From assembly GCA_027922465.2 (NCBI GenBank), contig BQMF02000139.1, forward strand, positions 496,001 through 560,000: a stretch of DNA of 64,000 nucleotides, in the 5' to 3' direction. Every line of letters starts with the position of its first letter. The first letter of the stretch is position 1. The notes below the pieces were generated by a model. It saw only the letters and a program-made list of their open reading frames with translations. It did not search any database and was not told the origin of the DNA. The position numbers and the translations under genes are program-made. The stretch is from Turritopsis dohrnii (taxonomy: Eukaryota > Cnidaria > Hydrozoa > Anthoathecata > Oceaniidae). Positions 48,025-60,846 of the stretch are shown one piece after another.

Positions 48025-48382
48025 TTTATAACCGTATTAAGAAATTTACAGATTTGGTTATATTCAATGTAAGTTTAATAAACTCTCCGCAGCCATACAC
48101 ATTCCTACAACTTGACTTAACTTCTCTTGCGGTTCCCCTGTACAATATTTTGTCCAGCCGTACTTATTTTTATCAGCTGTTCTTATTTTCATACAGTATA
48201 GGTTCCAATCGTTTGTGATAATAGCTAATCGCCCCTGTTTTAGTAAAGATCAAATGTATAGTAGTAGTATTTTTTGAAAAGATTACTGCCAAACTGTATT
48301 TGTCATTATGTTCTTTTAAGCAACTGAAAAGACCTTGTTTGTTTTTGATATATTGTTTCTCACTCTCACATTCAAGCAGTCA

Positions 48383-48790
48383 CCTTATTTTGTCCAGCCG
48401 TACTTAATTTTCGAGTTGCACTAACAGATTCAAGGTCAGCTGTACCTTATTTTGGCCAGCCGTACTTAATTTTCGAGTTGCACTAACAGATTCGAGGTCA
48501 GCTGTACCTTATTTTGGCCAGCCGTACTTAATTTTCGAGTCACAGTACCAAATTCGAGGTCAGCCGTACCTTATTTTGTCCAGCCGTACTTAATTTTCGA
48601 GTTGCACTAACAGATTCGAGGTCAACCGTACCTTATTTTGGCCAGCCGTACTTGATTTTCGAGTCACAGTACCAAATTTGAGGTCAACTGTACCTTATTT
48701 TGGCCAGCCGTACTTAATTTTCGAGTTGCACTAACAGATTCGAGGTTAACCGTACCTTATTTTGGCCAGCCGTACTTAATTTGGTCAGGA
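48383..48790 (-). repeat. MULE right subterminal tandem array
   Basis: The inverted counterpart of the left array: CCAGCCGTACTTAATTTTCG and AGGTCAGCTGTACCTTATTT units, again alternating the GTTGCACTAACAG and GTCACAGTACCAA variants. Confidence 0.9.
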
Positions 48791-49141
48791 AGCTTTATTA
48801 CAATAGTTTATAATTGTATATATTTAGACTTACATTGAGCAGCTGGATCTGAGTTGTTGCACGGGGGATTCCCTTACCTGCTCTTCCCCGCAGATCACCT
48901 ATCATTACTTAATTTTGAAATGGAAATTTTCGTCTTTTTAGTGGCGATGTTGATTAACTAACTGTAGTTGTATTTCAGTAATACTTTGTTACAGCAGTTG
49001 TTATTGATCTTTTTGCTTTAAATACATTCTCCTATTCTAAATGGACATATTTTCTTAAGTACGGCTAAGGTACGGCTAAGGTACGGCTGTTAGGTACGGC
49101 TAGCTTTCGGTAAGCTTCGCAATGTGATTATGTATGTGATT

Positions 49142-49770
49142 TCAGGCTCTATCTAGACAATGGATCCATGGCAGTCTTCTCCTTTTAAAAATGCCATGTG
49201 TGCGGTAAAACCCACTTGTAAAATTTCCTATGCGTGCGATTAAAATTGCACACATCATCATATACCTTAGGCCGTTTGTCGAAAATAGTTTGGTTCCCGT
49301 TATCGTTACCTTGAAAAATTGAGTCGGTCGGTCGGTCGGCAAAAATTTTGTTTCTGTATTTTTCCATAAAAAAAGTTATTATGTCCATTTGGCAGCCATC
49401 GTTCTAAAAAAGGCTCGTTTGGGGATTTCGGGAACAGAATTGCTTACAATATAAGCAAATGAGATGAATAGTGAAGTTTAGTGAAGATTTCGTTCATGCA
49501 CTCTTATCCGCCATTTTGAAAAGGCGCAATTTGAAAGAAAATCGGGTCATAAATTCGGGAAATAATCCCAAATGCGTTTCACTTTGATACGCTCACTGCA
49601 CAAAAGAAAAATGGGTGTCCGACCCTCCGACTCTCAAAGTAAGACATTTTTTAGGGTCGGTCGGAGAACGGGAACCAGACATTTTCTTACGAGCGGCCTT
49701 ACCAGTGCTATCACATGTTGCTCGAAATTTACATGCGTGCGATCTGATATTTTACGTGATTGGAAAATAT
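49142..49770. mobile_element. Imperfect foldback repeat
   Basis: AGGCCGTTTGTCGAAAATAG..GGTTCCCGTT near 49270-49300 is complemented by AACGGGAACCAGACATTTTC..AGCGGCC near 49666-49698. GTCGGTCGGTCGG (49323-49339) is answered by GGGTCGGTCGG (49653-49664). No coding domain is found. Confidence 0.5.
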
Positions 49771-52033
49771 AATAATAATAATTTGATAACTGTAAAAACA
49801 AATAAGTATATAATACCATTGCATAATAATCCTTGTTTGTTTCTACGGATTATTAAGAAACGAAAGGATAGAGTGAATTTCCACTTTGGAAATCATTTCT
49901 AAATATAAACCAGGTGACTGTAGTCAATTCCGCGGCATTTGTTGACTCATTAAAATCATACGCTATTATGCCCACAAACAAAGGATTATTTTCACACGTT
50001 GATGACGAATTGACCCGTGCGATTAAATGTACGCCTAGGACTTTTGATGCATGTAACAACCGAGATCGCACTCGTCAAAAGGAGAAGACTGCCATGGAAT
50101 TCACACAGACCTATCAAATTGCATATATTTATCGAGATTTGTTCGGTATTTTAATGCTTTCCGCATTCTGCTTACAAAATATTGCTTGAACTACGTCATT
50201 GTTTATTAGTACGCATGTGCAAACCTTTTTTTGCTTGAGAAATATATTTCTTTCGCGTACAAAAAAATATAGTTGAGCTTTGTTCAACTTTGATACCGTG
50301 AGTTGGGACGAGTTTCAACTTTGTGGGACGAGATTCAACATGCCAAAATCAAGCTGCATCTGGTCAATAATTTAAATACATTACATTTTTAAAACTAAAC
50401 CAAGTTTAACACAAAAAATATTTAAAGCAATCAAAACATTCATGAATGATTACCATTTAAAGAGATTCTGGCTATTAAAATGTCACAATCCATTTAAGCT
50501 AATCTTGTTATGTACGGGGGCTTCAAATGTTTTGACGTCAAAATAGCCGTGCTGAACAAAACGCGTTTTACAATAGGAATGTTGTTTTAGTTTCTCTGTG
50601 AGAAAAATGTTTTCATAAATTTCATGTCGTTTCGTTAGATTTTGATAAATGATTTAAGGTAAAAGTTGTTATAAGAAATAGTTTAAAATTTTAGGTTGAC
50701 ATCAGGTTAGTATAGTATTTCATAAATGGCCAGCAGGTTTTTTTTTGTGTGAATCACCAGAATCTCCAGATTTATTGTCCAATAATTTTTTTGTGCATAT
50801 TTAATGGTTGTGCACTCAAGATGAAATTTTGCACTACAACTATCATAAACGATCTAACAATAATGTCCCATTTTTTATCCCATTTTTTGCAAACCCATTC
50901 CTCTTCAGTTTTATCTTTCAAATCGTTGGGTTGCAGGGCTCTTTCAGGTACTATGTCTTTCTTCCTTGGACGTGCTGCCCAAGGTTTTTTTGCATGATTC
51001 GATGAGGGCATCTGTGCAATGTTTTAAATTCTTTCATCACGGCATTGTTTAAAGAAGTTTTTCCATCTCTCCAATTCATTGTGTCCAGTGGTGAATCTTT
51101 TCATCTGAGTAGCAATGGGAATTGATGGAGTGTATACGATGTGCACTTTTAAATTTTTGCACAAAACCCTTTACACAGTAATTCCACACACATCAATTCT
51201 CTCCATCATCGCGTTCTTTACATCTCAGCTCACGACGGCACACGCACGGTAAGACCCGCCTGTAAGCTTTGTAGGTGTTTTAGGGGATGATATTGCTTAG
51301 TGAAAACCGTCTTTAAGAAATAAATTTTGCACAGTGATCAATCATCTCCTTCAGTTTGTTTCACTACATAGCTTCCGCCCACGCACCCCAAAATATGACC
51401 TACACATTAGTAACTTTTATAAACACGCTTGAAAGAGTGAAAAGGTGGCTGGGCGGAGGGTGGACATCACTTCATGGAAACCGTCTTTGAGAAATCCTAA
51501 TTGGTATTTTAAAAATAAACGTGCACAGCTGTATGAAGTCTTTTAACTCGTGTTGGGATTTGAAGAGCTCAAAGGCAATTTACATTCGGCTATTGTTAAA
51601 ATGTAAAAAAATTTTTATTGTGGAGTGTAGTATAGATTACATCTTGGTTCAGATATGCAATGTTGTTGTTTTGAAATTTCGAATTATTATGTTGAATGTT
51701 GTGGTCTGGATAATGGATAATGTGCGAAATGTCAGTATCGACCAATCAAAATTTGCAGCCGACAATATTCTTTAAGAAATACTTTTCAGATCCTAAATAG
51801 TGGAAATTAACATAGCAAAACTTTTCTTGAGCCGAGAAATTCCATCTGTGCGAAGATTTTTCTCTGCAAACTTTTCTAAGTGGGAATCGCCCTTTAAGAA
51901 GAGCGCTTTCCACTTCACGAAAATTTTCCACAGATCAACAAATACATTCTTTCTCTAGCGTGTGTACCATTTCTTTTTGTGGATCCTTAATCAGTAAAAG
52001 TCCTGGGATTGAGGTGATATTTTGTGAAAAACA
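49771..52033. other. Intergenic, no firm gene
   Basis: The minus frame 50772-51011 is preceded by an acceptor-like CACAG and contains a charged, Trp-containing stretch (EEEWVCKKWDKKWDI); it may be an exon of an unrecognised gene. Frames at 49914-50189 and 51521-51775 show no domain. Confidence 0.35.
50772..51011 (-). CDS. Possible exon of unrecognised gene
   Basis: The N-terminal part of the frame is rich in Lys, Pro and Trp (AKKPWAARPRKKDIVPE, then TEEEWVCKKWDKKWD). It starts directly after an AG dinucleotide preceded by ATTGCAC, and a GTTAGA donor follows the ATT ATT codons near 50853. After that the frame turns hydrophobic and intron-like. No family recognised. Confidence 0.25.
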   Translation of the reverse strand: MPSSNHAKKPWAARPRKKDIVPERALQPNDLKDKTEEEWVCKKWDKKWDIIVRSFMIVVVQNFILSAQPLNMHKKIIGQ

Positions 52034-52208
52034 ATGGCAAAACCACAATCTTACAAAATGCCATTTGGTGTGTTTGTGACACAAATTCATTATTAACCTT
52101 CACGGGTAAGATGATTGAACTCTGGAAAAGACAGGTCTGTTTGTCTGTTTATTTAGTGTGTCCGAAGTTTGGAAGAATGTCCGAAATTAGGATGATTGAC
52201 GGTAGTAT

Positions 52209-52560
52209 CCCCCCGGGTAAAACCTTTTGGAGCGTCAAACTTCGAAAACTATTTGCCAAATGGGGCTTTCCCGTGGCAAAAATTTTAATTACAGAATCAC
52301 AACTCATGTGCCCATGTTGTAGAGCTCGAAAAACATATCAAAAATATGTATGAGATCATTTATTTGGCTATGATCAACCGTTGCAGAGATAAAAGATTTT
52401 AATGACGTCATATCCGCATTTAGAAATAAAATTTAGACCCAAAGTTTTTGTCACCCCCTTGACTGTATCACATACCCCCAAAAAACGTCAGTTATCCCTG
52501 TTTGGTTCAAGAGATACTTCCCCAAAAAATATCGTGTTTGATTGGGGATGAAAAAAAATC
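52209..52560 (+). repeat. Dispersed repeat shared with 11069-11420
   Basis: The same block order as the 11-kb copy. The preceding 52145-52205 matches, inverted, 45262-45320, so the full repeat is longer than the shared core. Confidence 0.7.
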
Positions 52561-52936
52561 TGGCGTCCATAAGTTCAGTCAGTCGGATGCAAATGATAGA
52601 AACACAATTCTAAAAATGTTATACGATCTGGATGGAATCATCATAGCATTTGGATGAGTGGAAAAATTTACAATATTGTGTTACATGATATATTCTATTG
52701 GCTGTTAAGTGAACTTTATGGTCAAGCTCTTATATTGAGAGTGTAAAGCTATGCTTGTTGGCTTATGAGATTATTTAGTCCTTAACGTTCTCTGACAATG
52801 ACAATGCATTTGGCAAAGCAGTATAAGTTTCACTTACTGACTACTGTGATGAAACTTCTCTATACAATTGAATGAGTTAATAAGACCAGAAAAACATTGG
52901 GCATTTAATGTGTGGTGCTAAAGTGATATGATATAG

Positions 52937-53989
<1,053 letters not shown>

Positions 53990-55082
53990 TCAATAATGAC
54001 GTCGATTGGAATCCAAACATGTGAAACATCCAATAAATGTGTGCTTGTCATGTAACCCACTGGGCTGTCGGATTGAACGCAATTATCTGAAGATAGACAG
54101 AATTTTTAGTAGAACTCTAAGCAAAGTTCTGTGATTTTGGGCTCCGTATATTAATTTAACCATAGCCTATGTTACTGCTTATAAAGTTAAGTATATATTC
54201 ATATTTTCACGATAGCGAGCTCTCAGTATTGCAAGCCTCAGAGATGACATTCTGTAATAATCATGATCCTCATTATCTTCTGAAGAAACCCTTAAAACCT
54301 ATATAACGAAATCCCTAGTGGCCAAAACTGTCGAAAAATTACTGCGATGAAGAGCATTTTCATTTGAAATAGTGCGCACATTAGCAAGATTTTCCATAGA
54401 AATGTACTCCTCCAACGCGGCCTATCGGCAAGTTTGTCCACCGGCCCTCGGAATAGCGAATTTTGGTCCCTTCACGGTCCTTTATATCGATAGTTGTATG
54501 TATCATATTCACAGCTCTATTATTATTTTTATGTTTTGGTAAGTGATTTATTATGTAATTTTTAAATAAAATATGGGATTTTCGTTACATTGATCGAATT
54601 TCTTATATCTAGCACAAATTGGAAATTTATCTGATAAAAACGAAAGACAATATTGGTTCGAAACCTTGGATTTATTTCTCGTCAATCATACGATTTTTCA
54701 TGATAATCGAGAAAACTGGCAAGGGCTGGTAAACTAAGATTTCCTCGGTCTCAATTCCACGGTAAATTAAGACTTCCTTTGATGATATAGGACTTTCTTG
54801 TGTTTTATTTTCTACTCACTTGGTAGCAAATTCAACAAACTTTAAAATCAACTTCTTCTTCTTACTCCATGTTGTTTATTCGTGAGATAAAGAGCTTCAG
54901 ATTTTGTCAGGTTCAAGTTGTCATTGGAAAAGCTTTTCATTTTTCTGTTTAGTCACCTATACATTTTTTTTTTACCTCTTTTTGTCTTATTTTACAATCC
55001 TTTTTGGTCTAGTGAAGAGTTGCAGAGTTGCAATTTTCATCGAGTTCTTTGCTATCCTTTGCTGCATTGAAGGTGACATTTA
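53990..55082. other. Downstream of C1orf50, no gene seen
   Basis: Contains the palindromic MITE at 54312-54445 and AT-rich sequence without a convincing frame. Confidence 0.45.
54312..54445. mobile_element. 120-bp palindromic MITE, copy 6
   Basis: CCCTAGTGGCCAAAACTGTC to the partner GGCAAGTTTGTCCACCGG. More diverged than the other copies and carrying a small insertion in the centre. Confidence 0.65.
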
Positions 55083-56430
55083 CAGGGATCCAATTCGGGA
55101 TAAAATCATAAAATTTCAAAAAAAGTGGAAGAAATTGCCTGTTGTCATAAAAAAAAGCATAAAATTGGCCTACAAGCATAAAAAATCATAAAAATGCCAT
55201 GTGACATCTCCCAGTAATTTTTCGCAGCTATGAATAATAATAACATGTCCTTGAATAGGAGATGCCTTTCAGGAAGCAGGTCCTTTTTCGTCATTCTGTA
55301 CAGTTGTACCTTATTTGCAGTATTAGTGTGCTGTGCTTCTACTAGACTATGAAATTATGTTTTACTTGAGATTTAGTATAGTATAATGTAGTGTTGTTAT
55401 TTACTGCTTGCTGCAATTTGTGTTCTTATCCAATTTGTTGTTTCTACTTAACTGTGAAAAGAGAACGCATTACCTCAATCAACACATTGACATAAAAAGC
55501 TGCCTCGTGTCAAGTGATGGCTTCATTGCTTGTACTATTTTTTTGTTCGCAAAGCTTGCAAAATTTGTAAAGTGTTTTTTGGTCCTTTTGTTGAGTTCAT
55601 CATATTACCGAACGAACCATGATTTGCGATGTTTAAACATTTATACAGTTTTAGCAGTACTTATAGTTGACAGCCAGTTATTTTTACTGGAGTAGGCAAA
55701 GTAATTTTTTCAAAAATTGTCCTTTTTTAGTTTTGTTGCTTATTTTAAAGAAGTTTCTTCTGAAAAACCTGCTCCTTTTGTTCGTTTTATATTCGTTCTT
55801 ATATTAAGCCTGGAACTCAATGCCTTTTTTAAATAAAAATAGCTGTTATATAAGCAATTTAATCAAGCAACTTTAAAATCTGGTTTAAACAGTTAAGCAG
55901 TTTTAAAGTCTGGTTTTCTTGTTACATTGTTATTGATATATAAGTCTTTTTATTATGAGTATTTTACTGAAGACGTTCTTTTCAAATAATATCGTTCCCT
56001 GTAAAGCTACTGTTAGTTCCTGTACAGCACTTCGTACATTTTTGACAGGGTTGTGATCATACAGACCTCATTACTACCAACTATATTCCACTTTTTATTG
56101 ATTGGGCAGTCACTTTGAGCGACTTACCATTTTATCAGCTAAGTACTCTATGTTTGCATTGCTTGAATAGTGGACAGGTGACATATATATGACTAGTGCA
56201 CTACATATTCCCATTGTTTTGACAGTGAACTAAAGTTGCCTTTCATAATAGCTTATTTCCTGTCCTCTATATTTGAAAATGCCTCAGTAAAGAAGTGTCA
56301 TAAAAAGGGCATAAGAAGTGGCATAAAAAAGGGCATAAAATCTTGTCCTTCAGCATAAAAAGGCATAAAATATTGCATTTTTTGGCATAGAATCATAAAA
56401 AAAGTTTGTAGCTTCTGAGTGGGAGCCCTG
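55083..56430. mobile_element. CAGGG-ended hAT-like element, CATTTA duplication
   Basis: CAGGGATCC at the left and GGGAGCCCTG at the right are short inverted ends. CATTTA flanks both (55077-55082 and 56431-56436), a 6-bp target duplication. Both subterminal regions are full of GGCATAAAA units (about 55100-55200 and 56290-56400). No transposase frame was recognised; the frame 55408-55695 is probably chance. Confidence 0.75.
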
Positions 56431-57986
56431 CATTTATCGATTACAGATGAAAACAACTCTAAAACAAAAAAGCAGAAACTTGAAAAGATCAATTGGAAGA
56501 TATATCGAAAGATTAGAAAATTGCCCCTTTCATCACAGGCAATGGTAAAGTTGAAATTAAATCAAATTTTCTTGGTAACTCCCAGACGATGTTATGCATT
56601 TCAGATTTACAAGAGTTATTCTCAGATATAGATTCTGAAATTTCCTATTAATTTATTAATTTAATATAAAGATCTATCTTTCAGCTTCCCAGTAAGCTAA
56701 ATTTCAATCTCTGAGCTCTTTTAGTTTTGTAGATGGAGGTGATACTACTGTTGACGTCAACCTTCACAATTTTCAGAACCTTGATTTTTCCAATTAAGTA
56801 AAAGTTTTTTATGAAAATGTGAATGAATGTTTACTTTGATGTGGTCCGTAGTTGCGTCCATATTGCTTTTGTTGGCTTCGTTCCGTTCCACCGTTTTTCG
56901 CTGACGTCAACTGAGGGGGAGGGGGGCAACGCAAAGTTGACGCTGGTTGACAGAGGGGGGAGGGGGGGGTCAAAAAGTTTGAAAAATTGGTTGACGTCAT
57001 TTGTGAACAATCCCTAATGTGATGTTAATTTTTAATAGTCTCCCATCTAATATCAGGGAAGAAAAAAACGTACCAATCTTTAAAAATTACATGAAATACA
57101 CCTTACGTTCACTCAATTCTAATAGGTAATCTCTGTAGGTGAATTTGTTAAGATTTCCATGGCTGTGGATAGTCTTATTTATTTCCACGGCGTATCTTTC
57201 TATATTACATTACTGGGCCAGCCTGTAATATCAAGTCGAAAATTTTTAGCAGGAACCTGAGAGAAAATGAAGAATAGGAAAGAAAGCTAAGGTGAACTGA
57301 AAGTTCGTTATGCATGTAAACATTTGATTTCAGTTCAGCAATTCATTTTTGACAGTAAAAGTTTGATACATTTGCATTATAGAGAAAACAAACTTGTTTT
57401 TCTGTTGTAAATTATCGGAATTTAATTCGGAGCCATTTACCGGGACACAATATCAAGCATCTTCTAGGGCTTCAATATGAATTACTTTTTATACATGTTA
57501 CGTCACTTATGCCCAAAAATGCCACCTAAACTACACAAATAAATATAAATATCACGAAAGATGAAAAATGTTTCACAAGTAAATGTAATTTCATGAAATT
57601 AAGGCTTTTTAAATGTTTACTATTTAGGTATTCTGAGTCAGGACGTGAGCAATTTTTAGGCCTTAATCACGATGAAACATTTCATCAAACTAACAATTCA
57701 AAACAGTTATGCTCAAAGAACATAATTTATAACACCAGAGTCTCAATTCTCTGATTCCTAATCCTCTGTTACACCGAGACAAAAACGCAAAATATTAGCT
57801 CTTAAAAACGATATTAACACGATTTTACACAACTTTTTTAAGAAACTTACATTTGTTGCCAACACAGATTGATCACAGAAATCAAATTAATAGTTATTTC
57901 CCTATTGCCTATTTACAAATTTAAATAAGACTTGTGGATACGTAAAGTCTATTTTATATGTATGTCTTGAAATGTGTTTATGAAGA
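56431..57986. other. Intergenic, no gene seen
   Basis: Contains the TTGACGTCAA-rich repeat at 56735-57010, related to 10595-10800. The 3' untranslated region of the minus-strand channel gene probably lies at its right end. Confidence 0.45.
56735..57010. repeat. TTGACGTCAA-rich inverted repeat, related to 10595-10800
   Basis: CTGTTGACGTCAACCTTCAC at the left and GGTTGACGTCATTTGTGAAC at the right, with AAAGTTGACGCTGGTTGAC and G-runs between. Confidence 0.6.
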
Positions 57987-59444
57987 TTATTTATCACTAG
58001 CGTATAAAGATAACTGTGAATCTGTCAGTGCTGCCTTGAATCTACTCTGTTCAACACGTATCCACTTCAATTCATTCATCATGGCATCCAATTTATCGTC
58101 TATCTGTTTCGGACCTGTAAGATTGGACTCATGGTCAGAATTGATATGACCCCTTGCTCTGTTATATATGGTCCTTGACAGATCAAAAATAGCAGCGATT
58201 GACAGCATCAGTGCAGCAACAACTAGTAAAGCAATTACAACTGTATTACCCAGAAGATCATCAAATCTGAGCACGTATAATGATGTTGTGTGGCAAACTC
58301 GACGATAGTCTTGTATGGGTTTCTCAAAGATCAACGTGGTTTTATCATCATACATGCATCGAAAAAGAGCACTTGATTCTTTAAAAGGCGTGAATATTAT
58401 ATTTACAGGCACATCTTTTTCTATTGTGTACACAATATGTAACGGAATTTGCCCATCTCTTCTTAATTCTTCTTGAAGCCAGCTAGCGATATCAGCATTT
58501 ATCAAAGCTGCATCTGCTTTTCCAGTTCGAACTCCATTCAGAACATCGTTGTAAGTATCAAAACAATATATCTTTTCATGTTTGCATGGAGGTGTTGGCA
58601 AACCTTCCTGATGATCCTGATAGTCCAACTTTGCCATTGCAGCTTCATAAGAATCTTTTAGAACAGCCAAACGTTTCCCACTAAGTTCAAGCAAGGATGT
58701 TCCATTCACACTTTCAGTAATGGTGGCAGTCACAATACTGAAAAAACCAATTCCAACAAATAACCACATTATAGTGAGAACCCTGCCGATGGAAGACCGA
58801 GGAGTAACATCACCATAACCAACTGTTGTTATTGTTACAATACTGAAATAGATTCCAGTGAAGATACCATGAATAAATGATCTGTTAAACTCCTCATTAC
58901 GAAAATGCTCCAGGAACCAAATCAGGCCACCAAAAGTTATTGAGAGCAAGAAAATCGTGATGAAGATAACAAAACAGGAGATCATACCATGCATAAGTTT
59001 GTTAGACAATAGTATTTGAGATTGCGGCATGATGACAGCCATTTGAACAGCGTTAAGGAATCTAGCATTCACTAAGCCTTTCCTGGATAAAAAGTCAAGG
59101 TCAAAGAAGTTATTGAAAGAAAGTACTGGCAAGTACAATTTGCCTCTGAAGGTTGTTAAATTGACATCGTCTCTGACATTACCATGGTCTAATAGCATGG
59201 ATGTGAAATTGTTTCTTGATGGAGCCTTGTAATGATATTTGAATGTTATGTTAGGTGATACTTTTTTGCAATAAAACAATGAATTATTAAGAATTTCTGG
59301 GATGATTCCATTTACTTTGCCAAGATTGTTCGTAAAAATAAATGGCTTAATATCCCAATATATTATATCAATGATAGTACCATTGTGCTTTTCTGCCGAT
59401 AGTACAAAAGTCAATGGTATCAGAAAGAAAACACAAAAATTCAT
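57987..59444 (-). CDS. Glutamate-receptor-like channel with K+ selectivity filter, copy A
   Basis: Intronless, 485 residues. Order: signal peptide (1-17), S1-like binding half (about 22-145, with YWDIKPFIF and GIIPEILNN as in bacterial and iGluR binding domains), TM1 (151-178), re-entrant pore with TITTVGYGD (204-212), TM2 (222-247), S2 half (about 248-395, with GKADAALINADIASWL matching the iGluR region that carries the ligand carboxylate), TM3 (398-421), cytoplasmic tail with a short amphipathic helix (447-480). There is no amino-terminal domain. This is the GluR0 plan; among animals a K+-filter iGluR (AvGluR1) is known from a bdelloid rotifer. TVGYGD predicts K+ selectivity, hence an inhibitory current. 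I cannot place the usual ligand-binding arginine of S1, so the ligand is uncertain. Head-to-head with copy B. Confidence 0.9.
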   Translation of the reverse strand: MNFCVFFLIPLTFVLSAEKHNGTIIDIIYWDIKPFIFTNNLGKVNGIIPEILNNSLFYCKKVSPNITFKYHYKAPSRNNFTSMLLDHGNVRDDVNLTTFRGKLYLPVLSFNNFFDLDFLSRKGLVNARFLNAVQMAVIMPQSQILLSNKLMHGMISCFVIFITIFLLSITFGGLIWFLEHFRNEEFNRSFIHGIFTGIYFSIVTITTVGYGDVTPRSSIGRVLTIMWLFVGIGFFSIVTATITESVNGTSLLELSGKRLAVLKDSYEAAMAKLDYQDHQEGLPTPPCKHEKIYCFDTYNDVLNGVRTGKADAALINADIASWLQEELRRDGQIPLHIVYTIEKDVPVNIIFTPFKESSALFRCMYDDKTTLIFEKPIQDYRRVCHTTSLYVLRFDDLLGNTVVIALLVVAALMLSIAAIFDLSRTIYNRARGHINSDHESNLTGPKQIDDKLDAMMNELKWIRVEQSRFKAALTDSQLSLYASDK

Positions 59445-60846
59445 CTTTTTTCCAATCTTATCACTTTATTTCATCTTCTTTCTTTCATTACTAGTCTAAA
59501 TATTTTTAACATTCGGAGTATGTAGAACACCATGAATTATTCAATACCCGAATTGAATGGCTTTGAATGACATACAGGAGTTCTATTGTGTCACCTATGA
59601 ATAAAGAAAATAAAATTTTGATATATGCCGTAGAAATTTCCATACAGATTGCATTGTGAATATTAGGACAGCTTTACACGTTTAAACCAATTTTATTTGG
59701 CAAAAATGCGACAAGTTCTGTAGATGAATATCAAATTCCACATGACTTTAGACAACCACATAAATATCGCATGAATTTATTGCTGTGTTCATACTAAATT
59801 TTAACAAAAAAACTTCTCAGATAAATTAACCTTAGTTGGATATCCACACCATTTTTAAACTGAAATGGATCAGAAAGAATTCCTTACTCTTTCTAAGTTT
59901 CCTCATAAAAAGATTCTATTTTTATATCTGCAGTCGATGAAAGTCGCCTGCAATACAAAAAACGAAACATAGCAAAACTGTCAGTTGATTATCTTACACA
60001 CAGTACAATCAGAAACTTGTTTATACCTTGTTATATAGAATTGCAGAACATTTTTTATTGAGTTTTTTTGCTGTGTTTCTTTGCAATGTCACTAAAGAGA
60101 TTTAATGTACTTAATATACAATTGGATACGATAACTAATACCATGCAGATAACTGCTACCTAGTCATTCAATACTAGTAGCTAGTACTGAAATCAGACAA
60201 AAGGAGATTTTACTTTACAAAAAAAGTATCAGCCTCTACTATTATGTTTAGGGGATCTGTATGTAAATGTATGGAAGCATGACCCATTATGATACAAAGC
60301 TTAGGTGAGTGAAAACTGAATATTCGCAATGTCTAAAGTTCACACGTACTCTATCACTATTGTGAAATTGTGAATTGCAAAATTTGTGAAATTGTGAAAG
60401 GCAATTGTGATTGCTTAGATCTCACATTATCAATGTGCTTGAACTAAATTTTTTTCTGAATCATCTGAATACTTATATCTGAATACTTTGCAAGAAAATT
60501 ATGCGAAAACAATAGGGAAATTAATTGCTTACGTACGTTTGGAAAACCCATTAATTTCCTATGCAATTGCGCATAAACCCTTTTCTTAACAGTTTCAATT
60601 ACGTTATTTCAAAAGCTTTTCAGCCCACAGTACAGGTACTGAAATATTGATTGGTTTGTTTGTTATTATTATTGTTTGTTATACTTTTAGCTATTGTTAA
60701 TCACAATTTGAGATAAAAATATAAGCTTTGTGCTCATACAAAAGTTCCCTATGGATATTAAATAATTCATGTGCTTAATGTTGAAAAAATAAATGAGGAA
60801 TGGCTGCAAGAAGAAAGGAGAAAGAAGAAGATCAACTTGATAGAAA
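59445..60846. promoter_or_regulatory. Shared intergenic region between divergent channel genes
   Basis: 1.4 kb between two start codons facing away from each other, so both promoters must lie here. The sequence is AT-rich. Around 60361-60415 AATTGTGAAATTG-like units repeat. No frame of interest and no clear core element stands out. A shared bidirectional promoter is possible but not demonstrated. Confidence 0.5.

Larger units (their letters stand above)
45503..49115. mobile_element. Mutator-like (MULE) foldback element, 9-bp target duplication
   Basis: Ends are long inverted repeats beginning GCTTACCGAAAGCTAGCCGT and continuing through several GCCGTACCTWA units. TTCACAATG (45494-45502) and TTCGCAATG (49116-49124) form a 9-bp target duplication with one mismatch, the length typical of Mutator-like elements. 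Inside each end is an array of about 60-bp units alternating AAGTACGGCTGG and AAGGTACGGCTGGCCTCGAA: left 45832-46262, right 48383-48790, in opposite orientation. The central 2.1 kb holds a nested TIR repeat, a hairpin and one ORF. No transposase is recognised. Confidence 0.8.
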
